Part shown: positions 31,534-40,622 of the stretch, one piece after another | Layout of the letters: the number at the start of each line of letters is the position of its first letter | Numbering within the stretch: the stretch's first letter is position 1 | From: Spirabiliibacterium pneumoniae | GTDB taxonomy: Bacteria > Pseudomonadota > Gammaproteobacteria > Enterobacterales > Pasteurellaceae | Assembly (NCBI RefSeq): GCF_014884995.1 | Contig: NZ_JABMII010000001.1 | Location: 1 to 64,000, forward strand | Direction: 5' to 3' | DNA: 64,000 nucleotides | Notes under the pieces: generated by a model | Seen by the model: the letters and a program-made list of their open reading frames with translations, nothing else | Told to the model about the DNA's origin: nothing | Database searches by the model: none | Translations under genes and position numbers: made by a program

Positions 31534-32499
31534 ATGTCTGAAGAAGAAATGACTTACAATCAAGCACTCATTGAAGAAATGTCTGACGCACCTGTTTATG
31601 AAGAGTTACATAATATTCAAGATTATCTACGTTGGGCGTATAGCTGTTTCAATGCCTCCGATATTTACTATGGGCATGGGCAAGATAACGCATGGGACGA
31701 AGCCGTACAATTAGTACTATCTTGCTTACACTTGCCGCAAGATGTGCCGCAAGCATTATATTCATCCAACTTAACTTTTCACGAAAAAGATCGTATTTTC
31801 AATGCACTAATTAGCCGTATCAGCGAGCGTAAACCGCTTGCTTACATAACCAATCAAGCATGGTTTTGTGGTTTGCCTTTTTATGTTGATGAGCGCGTAA
31901 TTGTACCTCGATCTCCAATTGGTGAACTGATTCAAGATGGTTTCACCGGCTTGCTGCAAGAAGAGCCAAAACGCATTTTAGATCTCTGTACGGGCAGTGG
32001 TTGCATTGCGATTGCCTGCGCTGAGCGTTTCCCCCATGCAGAAATTGACGCTGTGGATCTCTCCAATGAGGCGCTTGAAGTCACCGAAATCAATATTGAA
32101 AAACACGATGCATTACAGCAAGTGTTCCCATTGAAATCGGATCTTTTTCAAGCACTACCACAAGACAGCTACAATCTCATTGTATGTAATCCACCTTATG
32201 TTGACGCTGAAGATCTCAGTGATATGCCAGCAGAATACGAACACGAGCCGAAAATGGCACTTGAGGCAGGCGATGATGGCTTAGTGTTAGTTAAACGTAT
32301 TTTAGCGCATGCCGCCGATTATTTAACAGAACACGGCGTATTGGTGTGTGAGGTGGGCAATAGTATGGTGCACTTACAAGAACAGTTCCCGAATGTACCG
32401 TTTAATTGGATTCAATTTAAACATGGTGGCGACGGCGTGTTCTCTATCACCCGTGCGCAACTGCTCAACTGTCAAGCCGAATTTCAAGCCTACAAGTAG
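31534..32499 (+). CDS. prmB: Ribosomal protein L3 glutamine methyltransferase
   Basis: An N5-glutamine methyltransferase that modifies ribosomal protein L3, 321 residues. The SAM site is [20 protein letters not shown] and the catalytic motif is NPPY in [14 protein letters not shown]. The helical N-terminal domain ([28 protein letters not shown]) separates PrmB from PrmC. An inverted uptake-signal terminator follows directly. Confidence 0.95.
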   Translation: MSEEEMTYNQALIEEMSDAPVYEELHNIQDYLRWAYSCFNASDIYYGHGQDNAWDEAVQLVLSCLHLPQDVPQALYSSNLTFHEKDRIFNALISRISERKPLAYITNQAWFCGLPFYVDERVIVPRSPIGELIQDGFTGLLQEEPKRILDLCTGSGCIAIACAERFPHAEIDAVDLSNEALEVTEINIEKHDALQQVFPLKSDLFQALPQDSYNLIVCNPPYVDAEDLSDMPAEYEHEPKMALEAGDDGLVLVKRILAHAADYLTEHGVLVCEVGNSMVHLQEQFPNVPFNWIQFKHGGDGVFSITRAQLLNCQAEFQAYK

Positions 32500-32502
32500 T
32501 AC

Positions 32503-32528
32503 AAAGTGCGGTCAGCTGACCGCACTTT
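32503..32528. terminator. 26-bp perfect palindromic uptake-signal terminator
   Basis: AAAGTGCGGT, a CAGCTG centre and ACCGCACTTT give a perfect palindrome three bases beyond the prmB stop. Confidence 0.8.
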
Positions 32529-32602
32529 CACATTGAAAAATGATGAAAATCCCCCCTCAACTTGCTATACTTTGCCCCGTTTAGCCAATAGGAAGTCTAG
32601 TC

Positions 32603-33301
32603 ATGAATTTTACCGCGATTATCCAAGACTGTGTGAATTTTATGCGCAATCAAAAACAGATGACGCTGTTTTTTATTGTGCTGCAAGCCATCATTGCTTT
32701 TACGCTACGCGCATTGCCCCTTGACCCACTGGTTAATGAAACCAATCAAATCAACACCACACAAGCCTTGATTGCGGTGGGTGGACAAATTGCTGTGCTG
32801 GTTGTGACATTATGGTTGCTTAACGCCATTATGCAAGTCAGCCGCACCCATCAAATCCACTACGCCAGCGCATTGAGCAACAGTCTCAAGCAGCTGCTGC
32901 CGTTTTTATTACTTAACTTTTTCGTTGTGTTGCCCTTTACGCTCGCCATTTTAAGCCTACTCACTGGATCGGGTGGCATTTTAGGCTTGGTTGCAATTTT
33001 GCTCGGCGGCTTTATGTTTGTGCGCCTATCCCTTGCACCTTATGCCTATGTGATTGACCGCACTTCCATCAATGCGGCGATGAAAAAAGTGTGGCAACAG
33101 GGCACAGGGCGTATGTTTGCACTCTTTTTGTTCACTATCATTGCGTATATTTTTCCAAGTGCAGTCAATTTACAACTCGCGCGCTTAGGAGACTCTGCGC
33201 TGGTTGAGGTGCTCACCACCTTAATAAGCTCCACCATTGCGGTTTTTAGTTTGATTTTCACCTACCGCTTTTATCAACAGTTTATGCAACGGAGCGCATA
33301 A
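32603..33301 (+). CDS. yciC: YciC/UPF0259-type inner membrane protein
   Basis: A 232-residue membrane protein with about six hydrophobic segments; function unknown. The assignment to the YciC group rests on size, hydropathy, the central [27 protein letters not shown] segment and the position directly before yciB and yciA, the same set as the E. coli yciABC genes. Its stop overlaps the yciB ATG (TAATG). Confidence 0.78.
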   Translation: MNFTAIIQDCVNFMRNQKQMTLFFIVLQAIIAFTLRALPLDPLVNETNQINTTQALIAVGGQIAVLVVTLWLLNAIMQVSRTHQIHYASALSNSLKQLLPFLLLNFFVVLPFTLAILSLLTGSGGILGLVAILLGGFMFVRLSLAPYAYVIDRTSINAAMKKVWQQGTGRMFALFLFTIIAYIFPSAVNLQLARLGDSALVEVLTTLISSTIAVFSLIFTYRFYQQFMQRSA

Positions 33302-33852
33302 TGAAGCAGTTGATTGAATTTATTCCGCTCATTTTATTTTTTATCGCCTACAAACTCTACGGCGTACAAATCAGTGCAGTGGTGCTCATTGTAGCCACCC
33401 TTATCCAGCTCGTCGTGCTGCATCTCAAATTTGGCAAAATTGAAAAATCACAAAAAATCATGGCGATTGCCGTAGTCTTTTTTGGCCTGCTGACCGTCTA
33501 TTTTAACGATCTCACCTTTTTAAAATGGAAAGTCACTGTGGTATATGCCATTTTTGCAACCGCACTTTTCGTCAGCCAATATGTCTTCCACAAGCCACTG
33601 GTCAAAGCGCTGCTCGGCAAAGAGCTGGTGCTGCCTGAATACGTATGGGGCAAGCTCAATCTCGGCTGGGCGATGTTCTTTTTCATGTGTATGGTGCTAA
33701 ATATCTTCATCAGCCACTATTTTTCTGACGACGCGTGGTATAACTTTAAAGTGTTTGGCATTTTGGGGCTCACCTTGATTGCCACCCTTGCCACGGGCGT
33801 CTATTTGTATAAATACCTGCCACAAGAAAGCAACAACAGACACAAGGATTAA
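33301..33852 (+). CDS. yciB: Inner-membrane septation protein YciB (IspZ)
   Basis: A 183-residue polytopic membrane protein ([22 protein letters not shown], then [39 protein letters not shown]) linked to cell-envelope synthesis and septation in enterics and Shigella. Five hydrophobic segments. It overlaps yciC by one base and yciA starts three bases later. Confidence 0.96.
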   Translation: MKQLIEFIPLILFFIAYKLYGVQISAVVLIVATLIQLVVLHLKFGKIEKSQKIMAIAVVFFGLLTVYFNDLTFLKWKVTVVYAIFATALFVSQYVFHKPLVKALLGKELVLPEYVWGKLNLGWAMFFFMCMVLNIFISHYFSDDAWYNFKVFGILGLTLIATLATGVYLYKYLPQESNNRHKD

Positions 33853-33854
33853 TC

Positions 33855-34334
33855 ATGGCAAACGAATTTGTAGAAACTCAAGCGGGCGCAAACCCAGGGC
33901 GTGTGTCGCGTGGGCGATTGTTGTTACGCACCTTGGCAATGCCGTCGGACACCAATGCCAATGGCGATATTTTTGGCGGTTGGATTATGTCGCAGATGGA
34001 CTTAGGCGGCGCAATTATGGCAAAAGAAATTGCACAAGGCCCTGTCGTGACTGTATCAGTAGATAAAATCAATTTCATTCGCCCTGTCAGCGTTGGTGAT
34101 GTTATTTGCTGCTACGGACGTTGTATAAAGGTGGGCAATAGTTCACTCAAAGTTGAGGTGGAAGTGTGGGTAAAAAAAGTTTCTACCGATCCTTTTAATG
34201 AGCGCTACTGTGTAACAGATGCAATATTCACTTTTGTCGCCATTGATAAAAATGGTCGTCCACGCCCAATCAATAAAGAAAATAATCCAGAACTTGATAA
34301 AGCCATGCGTGAACTTGAAAATGAGGGCTGCTAA
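33855..34334 (+). CDS. yciA: Acyl-CoA thioesterase YciA
   Basis: A hot-dog fold thioesterase of 159 residues acting on many acyl-CoAs. The core [29 protein letters not shown] contains the active-site Asp and Gly turns, and [18 protein letters not shown] is the usual second strand-helix region. H. influenzae YciA (HI0827) is a characterised relative. Third gene of the yci unit. Confidence 0.95.
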   Translation: MANEFVETQAGANPGRVSRGRLLLRTLAMPSDTNANGDIFGGWIMSQMDLGGAIMAKEIAQGPVVTVSVDKINFIRPVSVGDVICCYGRCIKVGNSSLKVEVEVWVKKVSTDPFNERYCVTDAIFTFVAIDKNGRPRPINKENNPELDKAMRELENEGC

Positions 34335-34336
34335 TA

Positions 34337-34633
34337 ATGTATTATGTTATTTTTGCACAAGATAAACCCAATACTTTAACTCAGCGTTTGGCTGTACGTG
34401 AACAGCACTTAGACCGCCTAAGAGCATTGCAAACCGATAATCGCCTATTAGTTGCTGGGCCAAACCCTGCCATTGATGATGAAAACCCACAAGAGGCGGG
34501 ATTCACGGGTTCTACTGTGATCGCACAATTTGATAGCCTTGAGGCTGCACAACAATGGGCCAAAGCCGACCCCTATGTTGAAGCTGGCGTCTATGGTGAG
34601 GTAATCGTCAAGCCGTTTAAACGGGTGTTTTAA
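34337..34633 (+). CDS. yciI: YciI family protein
   Basis: A 98-residue alpha-beta barrel protein of the YciI/YCII group. The conserved His-Asp pair is visible in [11 protein letters not shown], and the C-terminal [22 protein letters not shown] is typical. Enzymatic activity of YciI is not established. It ends the yciCBA-yciI unit. Confidence 0.94.
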   Translation: MYYVIFAQDKPNTLTQRLAVREQHLDRLRALQTDNRLLVAGPNPAIDDENPQEAGFTGSTVIAQFDSLEAAQQWAKADPYVEAGVYGEVIVKPFKRVF

Positions 34634-34681
34634 TTACTCATTCGATCATTATTCGTCATTGTGCCAATGCCGATAGCAAAT

Positions 34682-34704
34682 AAAGTGCGGTCAAACCGCA
34701 CTTT
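34682..34704. terminator. Inverted uptake-signal terminator between yciI and the catabolic locus
   Basis: AAAGTGCGGTC-AA-ACCGCACTTT hairpin between convergent yciI and the last gene of the glycan locus, able to serve both. Confidence 0.8.
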
Positions 34705-34709
34705 GCTTT

Positions 34710-35498
34710 TCACACATTACGCCCAAGCACTTCAAGTTGGGAAAGTGCGGTGAAGGGTGCAGGCTCTTCCCCTTTAATGAGGTTGCTGAGGGTGATTTTT
34801 TGGCATTGACGGGCGCTGAATTGGTAATGCTGCGCTTTGCCTGTGCGTTTGGCTTCGATCGTTTCAGGTTGCTCGTCGTCGAAGGTGATTGTCAAATGTT
34901 GCCACCAGCTATCATGAGGAAAATCGGCTCTCAGGTATAAGATGACGCTGTCAATCTCCACTGTGCGCCCGAATATGATGCTGAGCTGCGCACTGGAATC
35001 TTGCGCGTTGCTCCATGAAGTGTATGGGTAAGAGCCATGGGCATTGGTGTCAAATGCGCCGTCAATAACATTACGCGCCGCAAAACGGATATTGCCCGCT
35101 TGAATATTGCTCTGTGCGCACGGATAAACGCCCTGCTGATCAGTTTGTTGATAAGGATTAAAGGCAAGGTTGCCGTATTGGTTAATTTCATATTCCCGCG
35201 CCACTCTCACCCACACAAAGTGCATGCCGCCACGGAAGGCTTTATCCGAATTGTAGACACGCGCCGCATCGCCAAAAGGAATGGTGAAAATGAGCTTGTC
35301 GGTTAAATATAAAACCGCACTTTCAAAGCTATCTTCCAACCGCACTTTTAAAAAACACGGGTAGGTTTGCGCTTCCACCACCCATTTGTCGCCTTGTGCG
35401 TATTCCCCTTTAAAGGTCGCCACCACCTCATCAAAATCACTGCGCGCGAGCTTGATATTATCGTCTTTATCGAATAGTGTTAATGTCAGTTTTTGCAT
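34710..35498 (-). CDS. Cytoplasmic protein with discoidin-like C-terminal domain
   Basis: I do not recognise the whole 262-residue protein. The C-terminal half (about 135-262) has the pattern of a galactose-binding/discoidin-like beta sandwich: AARNVIDGAFDTNAHGSYPYTSWSN, then QLSIIFGRTVEIDSVILYLRADFPHDSWWQHLTI. There is no signal peptide, so unlike most such modules it should stay in the cytoplasm. It follows the sulfatase-maturing enzyme by nine bases and is the last gene of the leftward locus. A role in binding an imported oligosaccharide is inference. Confidence 0.7.
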   Translation of the reverse strand: MQKLTLTLFDKDDNIKLARSDFDEVVATFKGEYAQGDKWVVEAQTYPCFLKVRLEDSFESAVLYLTDKLIFTIPFGDAARVYNSDKAFRGGMHFVWVRVAREYEINQYGNLAFNPYQQTDQQGVYPCAQSNIQAGNIRFAARNVIDGAFDTNAHGSYPYTSWSNAQDSSAQLSIIFGRTVEIDSVILYLRADFPHDSWWQHLTITFDDEQPETIEAKRTGKAQHYQFSARQCQKITLSNLIKGEEPAPFTALSQLEVLGRNV

Positions 35499-35507
35499 AC
35501 TTTATCC

Positions 35508-36716
35508 TTAACGTATCATTGGCATAATATCCGCTGCTAATCCACCATGCTGAATAATTTGCCGCATGCGGTTCATTACAGGTGCTGTTTGGCGGAAAAA
35601 GAGCTGGTAGGATGGGCAGAGATAATTATGTTTATGCTGCTCCCCTTTCAGCGGTACGATGCGGTGTTTTGGGCAACCGCCGTGGCAGATCATTCTCACA
35701 TCACATTTTTCGCACGCTTTAGTTAATGTATCACGTTTCGCATCACCAAAGGCTTGTTGTTTTTTGGAATTGATGATCGCGCTAAGCGGTGTTTTAGTAG
35801 CGTTGCCAATTTTATAGGCTGGATAAACAAAATGGTCGCACGAATAAATATCACCATTGGCCTCGATAACCACCGCTTTGCCGCATGTTACCGTGTGGAT
35901 ACAACTAGTGGACGGAAAACCCATCCATTGCCCGAGCAGATTGTCAAACTCCCGTACAAAAATGGTGCCCACATCACGGCGCACCCAGTGGTTAAACACA
36001 TCCAACAAAAAGCGCCCATACCCCTCGCGTGGCACAGAAAACGGCGCCATACGGGCGTTTTTATTGGGGGAATAATCAGCCTTGGTCAAATCGTAATTGG
36101 CCACTTCCACAATCGGGATAAACTGCATAAAAGTGGAACCAAGATCTTTTAAAGCCTCATAGGTTTCCACACCTTTGTGCCAATTTTGATCGTTGATCAC
36201 AGTGAGCGTATTAAAATCCACTTCATACTCTTTTAGCAGATTAATGCCCCGTTTAACACGCTCAAATGTCGGCTGCCCGTTGATCGAAATGCGGTATCTA
36301 TCATGCACCGCACTTGCGCCGTCCACGGAAATGCCAATTAAAAAATTGTTTTGTTTAAACAGCTCCATCCACTGGCGGTTAAATGCAATGCCGTTGGTTT
36401 GGAAGCTGTTTGTGATGGTCTTGCCGTTAGCAAATTCGTGTTGATAGGCCAGCGCTTTACGATAAAAATCGATCCCCATTAAGGTTGGCTCGCCCCCCTG
36501 CCAGGCAAAATCAACTGTATCACCTGCGTGCGATTCGATGTAGTTTTTAACATAGGCTTTGAGCGTTTCATCACTCATCAAATCCACTTTATGCGCAAGC
36601 ACTGCCTCTTTTTCAAGATAAAAGCAGTATTCACATTTGATATTGCAGTTGAAACTACTTGGTTTAGCCATCACGTGAAAGTAGCTGGGCTTAGAATTAG
36701 GTTGCTGCAAAATCAC
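35508..36716 (-). CDS. Anaerobic sulfatase-maturing enzyme (radical SAM)
   Basis: Converts the active-site Cys or Ser of sulfatases to formylglycine in the cytoplasm. The protein has about 400 residues. The radical-SAM cluster motif is CNIKCEYC (CX3CX2C) near residues 24-31, followed by the FAWQGGEPTLMG region. The SPASM domain holds the auxiliary-cluster cysteines (CIHTVTCGKAVV, YSCDHFVYP, KACEKCDVRMICHGGCPKHR). GTG at 36716 or TTG at 36710 with a GGAG site five bases away could be the start. It is the only such enzyme in the window and would serve both sulfatases. Confidence 0.94.
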   Translation of the reverse strand: MILQQPNSKPSYFHVMAKPSSFNCNIKCEYCFYLEKEAVLAHKVDLMSDETLKAYVKNYIESHAGDTVDFAWQGGEPTLMGIDFYRKALAYQHEFANGKTITNSFQTNGIAFNRQWMELFKQNNFLIGISVDGASAVHDRYRISINGQPTFERVKRGINLLKEYEVDFNTLTVINDQNWHKGVETYEALKDLGSTFMQFIPIVEVANYDLTKADYSPNKNARMAPFSVPREGYGRFLLDVFNHWVRRDVGTIFVREFDNLLGQWMGFPSTSCIHTVTCGKAVVIEANGDIYSCDHFVYPAYKIGNATKTPLSAIINSKKQQAFGDAKRDTLTKACEKCDVRMICHGGCPKHRIVPLKGEQHKHNYLCPSYQLFFRQTAPVMNRMRQIIQHGGLAADIMPMIR

Positions 36717-36734
36717 TCCATAAAATAAAAAGAG

Positions 36735-36764
36735 AAAAAAGGCGTTATTGACATCAATAACGCC
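36735..36764 (-). terminator. Hairpin between lacD-like gene and the sulfatase-maturing enzyme
   Basis: A 10-bp stem GGCGTTATTG/CAATAACGCC with an ACAT loop, followed on the minus strand by a T-run. It looks like an intrinsic terminator, yet the next gene starts about 20 bases on with no room for a promoter, so partial termination is likely. Confidence 0.75.
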
Positions 36765-36771
36765 AGAAAAA

Positions 36772-37719
36772 TTATAGTTTAATTGGGGTGGCGTTTTCGT
36801 TTAACACAGCGTTGAGTGCTTCAATATTGGCACGACCTTGCGTTTCAAGCCAAGCCCGAGCCGCGTCTTCACCCTCGTTTTTAAATACATCTACCGCACC
36901 TGCCCACGTTGCACGCCCACACAGCACACCGTTGAAGTGGCTGCCAGCGGCTTTGGCAAAGCGCAAGGTTTCGTTGAACAGCTCAGAGCTCACACCCGCA
37001 CTTAAGAAGATAAATGGCGTGTTGGTCGCGTCACTTTGCTCTTTAAAAAAGGCTTTCGCTTGCGCTTGCGTGTGAACCACCTCTTCGCCATAGCCTTCAA
37101 CATAGTTCATGTTCACTGGCACTTCCACTTTCAACACGTCAACGCCAAAGCGCGGCTGGCTGAACAGTTTCATGGCTTCAATCACTTTGCGTGGTTTGAG
37201 TTTAGCGTATTCTTTTGGGTCGCTGACGTTGGCGTCATAACTGACCAATTCCAAGAAAAATGGCATCTCTTCGGCTTTACACTCTGATGCCACTCGCTCC
37301 ACAAAAGCCTCTTTCACGTCATTAACCGCTTTGCCTTCGTCAATGTCGATATAGAGCAATAATTTCACGCCATCGGCGCCTTTTTCTTTCAAGCGATAAA
37401 CAGAAACATCATCGATCAAATCAGGATAACGCCCTGGAACGGTTTTATCATAGCCTGTTTTTTCATACGCCATTAAAAGCCCTGCATTTGGCGCACGTTG
37501 ACTTGCGGCATTCCAGCCTACTTCTGGGTCTAGCAAAATAGATGACGCATTAGGGGTAAGGTATTGTGATACCAGCACTTTAAATGCGGCTAATTGCTCA
37601 TTTGTCGCACCATCGCCTAACATACGACGTAATGCGCCACGTTGGTCAATCGCCAGTGCGCCGATGATGTGCGTGTCGCTACATAATTTTTTTAAACGTT
37701 GTTGTCTTAACTCAGACAT
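36772..37719 (-). CDS. lacD: Tagatose-1,6-bisphosphate aldolase, class I (LacD type)
   Basis: Splits tagatose-1,6-bisphosphate to dihydroxyacetone phosphate and glyceraldehyde-3-phosphate. The 315-residue length, ALAIDQRGALRRML start region, LLDPEVGW and DVLKVEVPVN (probable Schiff-base Lys197) are those of the LacD family, known best from Gram-positive lactose pathways. The aga systems of E. coli use the unrelated class II enzyme KbaY/AgaY instead. It would finish the galactosamine branch here. Confidence 0.88.
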   Translation of the reverse strand: MSELRQQRLKKLCSDTHIIGALAIDQRGALRRMLGDGATNEQLAAFKVLVSQYLTPNASSILLDPEVGWNAASQRAPNAGLLMAYEKTGYDKTVPGRYPDLIDDVSVYRLKEKGADGVKLLLYIDIDEGKAVNDVKEAFVERVASECKAEEMPFFLELVSYDANVSDPKEYAKLKPRKVIEAMKLFSQPRFGVDVLKVEVPVNMNYVEGYGEEVVHTQAQAKAFFKEQSDATNTPFIFLSAGVSSELFNETLRFAKAAGSHFNGVLCGRATWAGAVDVFKNEGEDAARAWLETQGRANIEALNAVLNENATPIKL

Positions 37720-37781
37720 AGACTCTCCTAGTAAAAATCATTCTCATCTTGTGTATAATAAAACCATTATCACAAAAAAGC

Positions 37782-37803
37782 AAAGCAGGCATACGCCTGC
37801 TTT
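37782..37803. terminator. Hairpin between kdgK and lacD
   Basis: AAAGCAGGC-ATAC-GCCTGCTTT, a perfect 9-bp stem nine bases past the kdgK stop, with T-runs on the minus strand. About 60 bases remain before lacD, enough for a promoter, but I see no convincing one. Confidence 0.75.
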
Positions 37804-37811
37804 CTAAATGA

Positions 37812-38732
37812 TTATTGTGGCATGGCGTCTTTTGGAATAATGGCACCTTTGTGCTGAATGACCGTGCCAGCCAATCGGTGCCCGCCAGCGATGGCATCCA
37901 GTATTGACTTGCCTTGCAAACGTTCACCAAGATAACCTGCACTAAATGAATCCCCCGCTGCTGTGGTATCGATCACGTTTTTCACTGGCGTTGGGGCAAG
38001 TTCCACGCGTTCATCGCGGGTCACCACGATGCAAGACTCGCTGCCACGTTTGATCACAATTTCACGCACGCCAAATGCACAAGTGCGGTCTAAGCACTCA
38101 CTCAAAGCGCTATCGCCATAGAGCATCACTTCATCATCAAAGGTTAAAAACGCAATGTCGGTAAGTTTTAAAATACGAGCATAGGCCGCCTGGGTCGCCT
38201 CTTTGCTCTCCCACAAAATTGGGCGATAGTTGTTGTCAAAGGCAATTTTCACGCCGTTATTGTGAGCGCGTTCTAACAGTTCAAATAAAATATTTCGTTC
38301 TTTTTCAGGTAAAATGGCAAGACTAATACCACTGAGGTAAATCAATTCATAATCGCTCAAAGTGCGGTATAACGCCTCAATATCGACGCTGGAGAGCCAA
38401 AAACGCGCTGCCGCATCGCTGCGCCAATAGCGGAAATCACGCTCGCCGTCTTCGCGGGTTGAGATGGTATAAAGGCCTGGCAATTTTTTCTCAGAAATGG
38501 CCACCAAATCGGTGTTGATACCTTCTTGCTGCCATGCGTCGAGCATATTGCGGCTAAACTCGTCGGTGCCAAGGCCTGTGAGATAAGCGACTTCCACACC
38601 GTGATTGGCGGTCAAACGCGAAAGATAAAGTGCGGTATTTAAGGTATCCCCACCAAAGCCTGAGCTATAAAGATCACCTTCTTTTTTTAGCTCCACCATA
38701 CATTCGCCGATAATTGCTACTTTTTTCGCCAT
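37812..38732 (-). CDS. kdgK: 2-keto-3-deoxygluconate kinase
   Basis: A PfkB-family sugar kinase of 306 residues that phosphorylates 2-keto-3-deoxygluconate, the product of unsaturated uronate breakdown. It matches E. coli KdgK closely by eye: GECMVEL start, GFGGDTLNTALYL, LPGLYTISTREDGERDFRYWR, YLSGISLAILP, FDNNYRPILWESKEATQ and DTTAAGDSFSAGYL with the catalytic Asp. ATG at 38732 is chosen for its AGAGGTGA ribosome-binding site. Confidence 0.95.
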   Translation of the reverse strand: MAKKVAIIGECMVELKKEGDLYSSGFGGDTLNTALYLSRLTANHGVEVAYLTGLGTDEFSRNMLDAWQQEGINTDLVAISEKKLPGLYTISTREDGERDFRYWRSDAAARFWLSSVDIEALYRTLSDYELIYLSGISLAILPEKERNILFELLERAHNNGVKIAFDNNYRPILWESKEATQAAYARILKLTDIAFLTFDDEVMLYGDSALSECLDRTCAFGVREIVIKRGSESCIVVTRDERVELAPTPVKNVIDTTAAGDSFSAGYLGERLQGKSILDAIAGGHRLAGTVIQHKGAIIPKDAMPQ

Positions 38733-38754
38733 ACTATCACCTCTTTGATTAAAC

Positions 38755-38777
38755 AAAGCCAGCGTAATGCTGGCTTT
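38755..38777. terminator. Hairpin between dhuI-like gene and kdgK
   Basis: AAAGCCAGC-GTAAT-GCTGGCTTT, a 9-bp stem with T-runs. It lies only 22 bases before the kdgK ATG, so kdgK must be reached by read-through or its promoter lies further upstream. It may tune relative mRNA levels. Confidence 0.7.
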
Positions 38778-38790
38778 TTTATGCGTTAAC

Positions 38791-39432
38791 TTATGCTTTT
38801 AACACGCTTTCAACGTATGCGCGGATTTCGTCATCTTGGCAGTTGTTGAAGAAACATTCTTGGAAGCGCTCACCTGTTACAGCGGTTTTCACCAATTCAG
38901 GATCAAGGGCTTTTAAGGTGTCAAGATAGTTGTCTTTCGCCACAGCTGCTTTCACTTGGTTTAAGATGCCAGCATTGCGCAATTGTGGTTCTTTACGTTC
39001 AACTGGGTAGCCTTGACCACGTTCGCCCGCGAAGGCTTTTTCAAACATATAACGCACGTTCAATTCTGCGCCCCAACCAAAGCCTTTTGCAAATGCCAAT
39101 GACAAGGCGTTACCGTTGTTGATTTGTGCAAACAAGAACGCATCAGCAGGATCTAAGCAGTAACCACACACCACGCCTGGGTGCGCGTTTAATGACATTA
39201 ATGCACCTTGTCCAGTACCACAACCTGCGATAACAAAATCAACCGCTTTTGAGTTCAACAAGATGCTCGCCATAATCCCTAAATGGATGTAAGTGAGGTG
39301 ATGGTCGTTTTCGCTGTCCATACCCACGTTATACACATCATAGCCTTTTGGTGCTACAACGCTTTGTAATTCTTTTAAAATAATTGGGTTTTTCGCCGCT
39401 TGGCTGTTTTCCATCATTAATGCAATTTTCAT
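38791..39432 (-). CDS. dhuI: RpiB/LacAB-family sugar isomerase, DhuI-like
   Basis: A 213-residue protein of the RpiB/LacA/LacB group (KIALMMENSQAAKNPIILKEL; FVIAGCGTGQGALMSLNAHPGVVCGYCLDPADAFLFAQINNGNALSLAFAKG). It is longer than ordinary RpiB (about 150) because of a C-terminal extension. Streptococcal DhuI, an RpiB relative of this length, isomerises the 4-deoxy-hexosulose-uronate made from unsaturated glucuronate. The neighbours (unsaturated uronyl hydrolase upstream, kdgK downstream) fit that role. LacAB-type or RpiB activity is the alternative. Confidence 0.75.
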   Translation of the reverse strand: MKIALMMENSQAAKNPIILKELQSVVAPKGYDVYNVGMDSENDHHLTYIHLGIMASILLNSKAVDFVIAGCGTGQGALMSLNAHPGVVCGYCLDPADAFLFAQINNGNALSLAFAKGFGWGAELNVRYMFEKAFAGERGQGYPVERKEPQLRNAGILNQVKAAVAKDNYLDTLKALDPELVKTAVTGERFQECFFNNCQDDEIRAYVESVLKA

Positions 39433-39482
39433 AAATTGTTATCCTTAAATATCGCTTAAAAAATACTCTTCAAATATATTAA

Positions 39483-39507
39483 AAGTGCGGTTCATTTTAC
39501 CGCACTT
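39483..39507. terminator. Inverted uptake-signal hairpin between ugl-like and dhuI-like genes
   Basis: AAGTGCGGT and ACCGCACTT separated by seven bases, just after the uronyl hydrolase stop. Potential partial terminator inside the locus. Confidence 0.65.
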
Positions 39508-39530
39508 ATCGTGTTTCATCAACTTTTGGC

Positions 39531-40577
39531 TTATTTGCTAAGATTTTGCACTTCACAGCCAGCTAGCAAAAATGCGCCAGCACCGTAGTCGATATTGTGT
39601 TCAAATTTCACATCGCGCGGATTAAATGCTGGCAGTTGCACCCAGCCGATCATGCCATTTTCGTGCACCGCACTTTCCAATGCAGACCAAGCTTTTTCCA
39701 CCACAGGAAGATAGGTGGCTGTATCCAACACGTTGTGATTCACACCCCACGCTAACGCATAGCAAAACAGTGAGCTGGCGGAGCTTTCTGGTGCTGGGAA
39801 ATTATCTGGGTCAAGCAAACTGGCGCGCCAGAAGCCGTCGTCGTGTTGATATTTAATCACTTGTTGCGCCAATTGTTTAAACAAGTCCAAATAGCGATCA
39901 CGATCAGCAAAATCATTAGGCAGACTGGCCAAAATGCGTGGAATAGCGGCAATCACCCAGCCAATGCCACGGCTCCAGAAAACTTTCTCACCGTTAGCTT
40001 CACGCATTTCACTGCCTTTACCGTCAGGAATGTAGCGGTGATCACGGTAGAAAAGTGCGGTTTCTGGGTCTTGCAGGTGCGCAACACTGTCCCAAAAAGC
40101 TTGGTTCATATACTCAACGTATTTCGCCTCACCCGTTTGTTTGCTCAATTTGGCGAACGCAGGTGGCGCCATAAAGAGTGAATCGCACCACCACCAGTCT
40201 TCACGCCCTGGTTTTGGATTGTCGATCATGTCATTGATGAAATTGATGGTCGGCTCTAACGCTTCTTCTTGATTAATTTCAGGATAGATGTCAATGTAGC
40301 CTTGTGCACACACCAAATCATCAGCAAAGCGGGCATTAGGACCTGTACGAAAACCTGTGTGCAAGGTATAGTTTAATACGCCGTCACGATAATCATCATC
40401 GCCTGTAGCCTGCCAAGCCGCGGCCACGCAAGACCAAAATACGCCACGCTCCCAGTCGGTGTCTTTAATAAAACGGGTTTTGCCTGAGCGGCGAATGACG
40501 CTGCGGGTTTGATTGGCTGCTTGCCAGCGATATACGCGTTTCATTAGCGTTTGCACCGCGTCTTTTTGAATACTCAT
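39531..40577 (-). CDS. Unsaturated uronyl hydrolase, GH105-like
   Basis: A 348-residue (alpha/alpha)6-barrel hydrolase expected to release 4,5-unsaturated uronate from disaccharides. The segments DTDWERGVFWSCVAAAW, FADDLVCAQGYIDI, WWWCDSLFMAPPAFAKLS (probable catalytic Asp132) and VFWSRGIGWVIAAI match GH105 enzymes such as YteR better than streptococcal GH88 Ugl. There is no signal peptide, so it acts in the cytoplasm after PTS import. ATG at 40577 follows AAAGGAG; the open frame extends upstream through an uptake signal. Confidence 0.88.
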   Translation of the reverse strand: MSIQKDAVQTLMKRVYRWQAANQTRSVIRRSGKTRFIKDTDWERGVFWSCVAAAWQATGDDDYRDGVLNYTLHTGFRTGPNARFADDLVCAQGYIDIYPEINQEEALEPTINFINDMIDNPKPGREDWWWCDSLFMAPPAFAKLSKQTGEAKYVEYMNQAFWDSVAHLQDPETALFYRDHRYIPDGKGSEMREANGEKVFWSRGIGWVIAAIPRILASLPNDFADRDRYLDLFKQLAQQVIKYQHDDGFWRASLLDPDNFPAPESSASSLFCYALAWGVNHNVLDTATYLPVVEKAWSALESAVHENGMIGWVQLPAFNPRDVKFEHNIDYGAGAFLLAGCEVQNLSK

Positions 40578-40594
40578 ACATGCTCCTTTTTTCA

Positions 40595-40616
40595 AAAGTG
40601 CGGTTAACCGCACTTT
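40595..40616. terminator. Inverted uptake-signal hairpin between agaF and the uronyl hydrolase
   Basis: AAAGTGCGGT-TA-ACCGCACTTT, a perfect palindrome seven bases past the agaF stop and 18 before the next ATG. Likely partial terminator or mRNA-end stabiliser. Confidence 0.7.
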
Positions 40617-40622
40617 GCTTAT

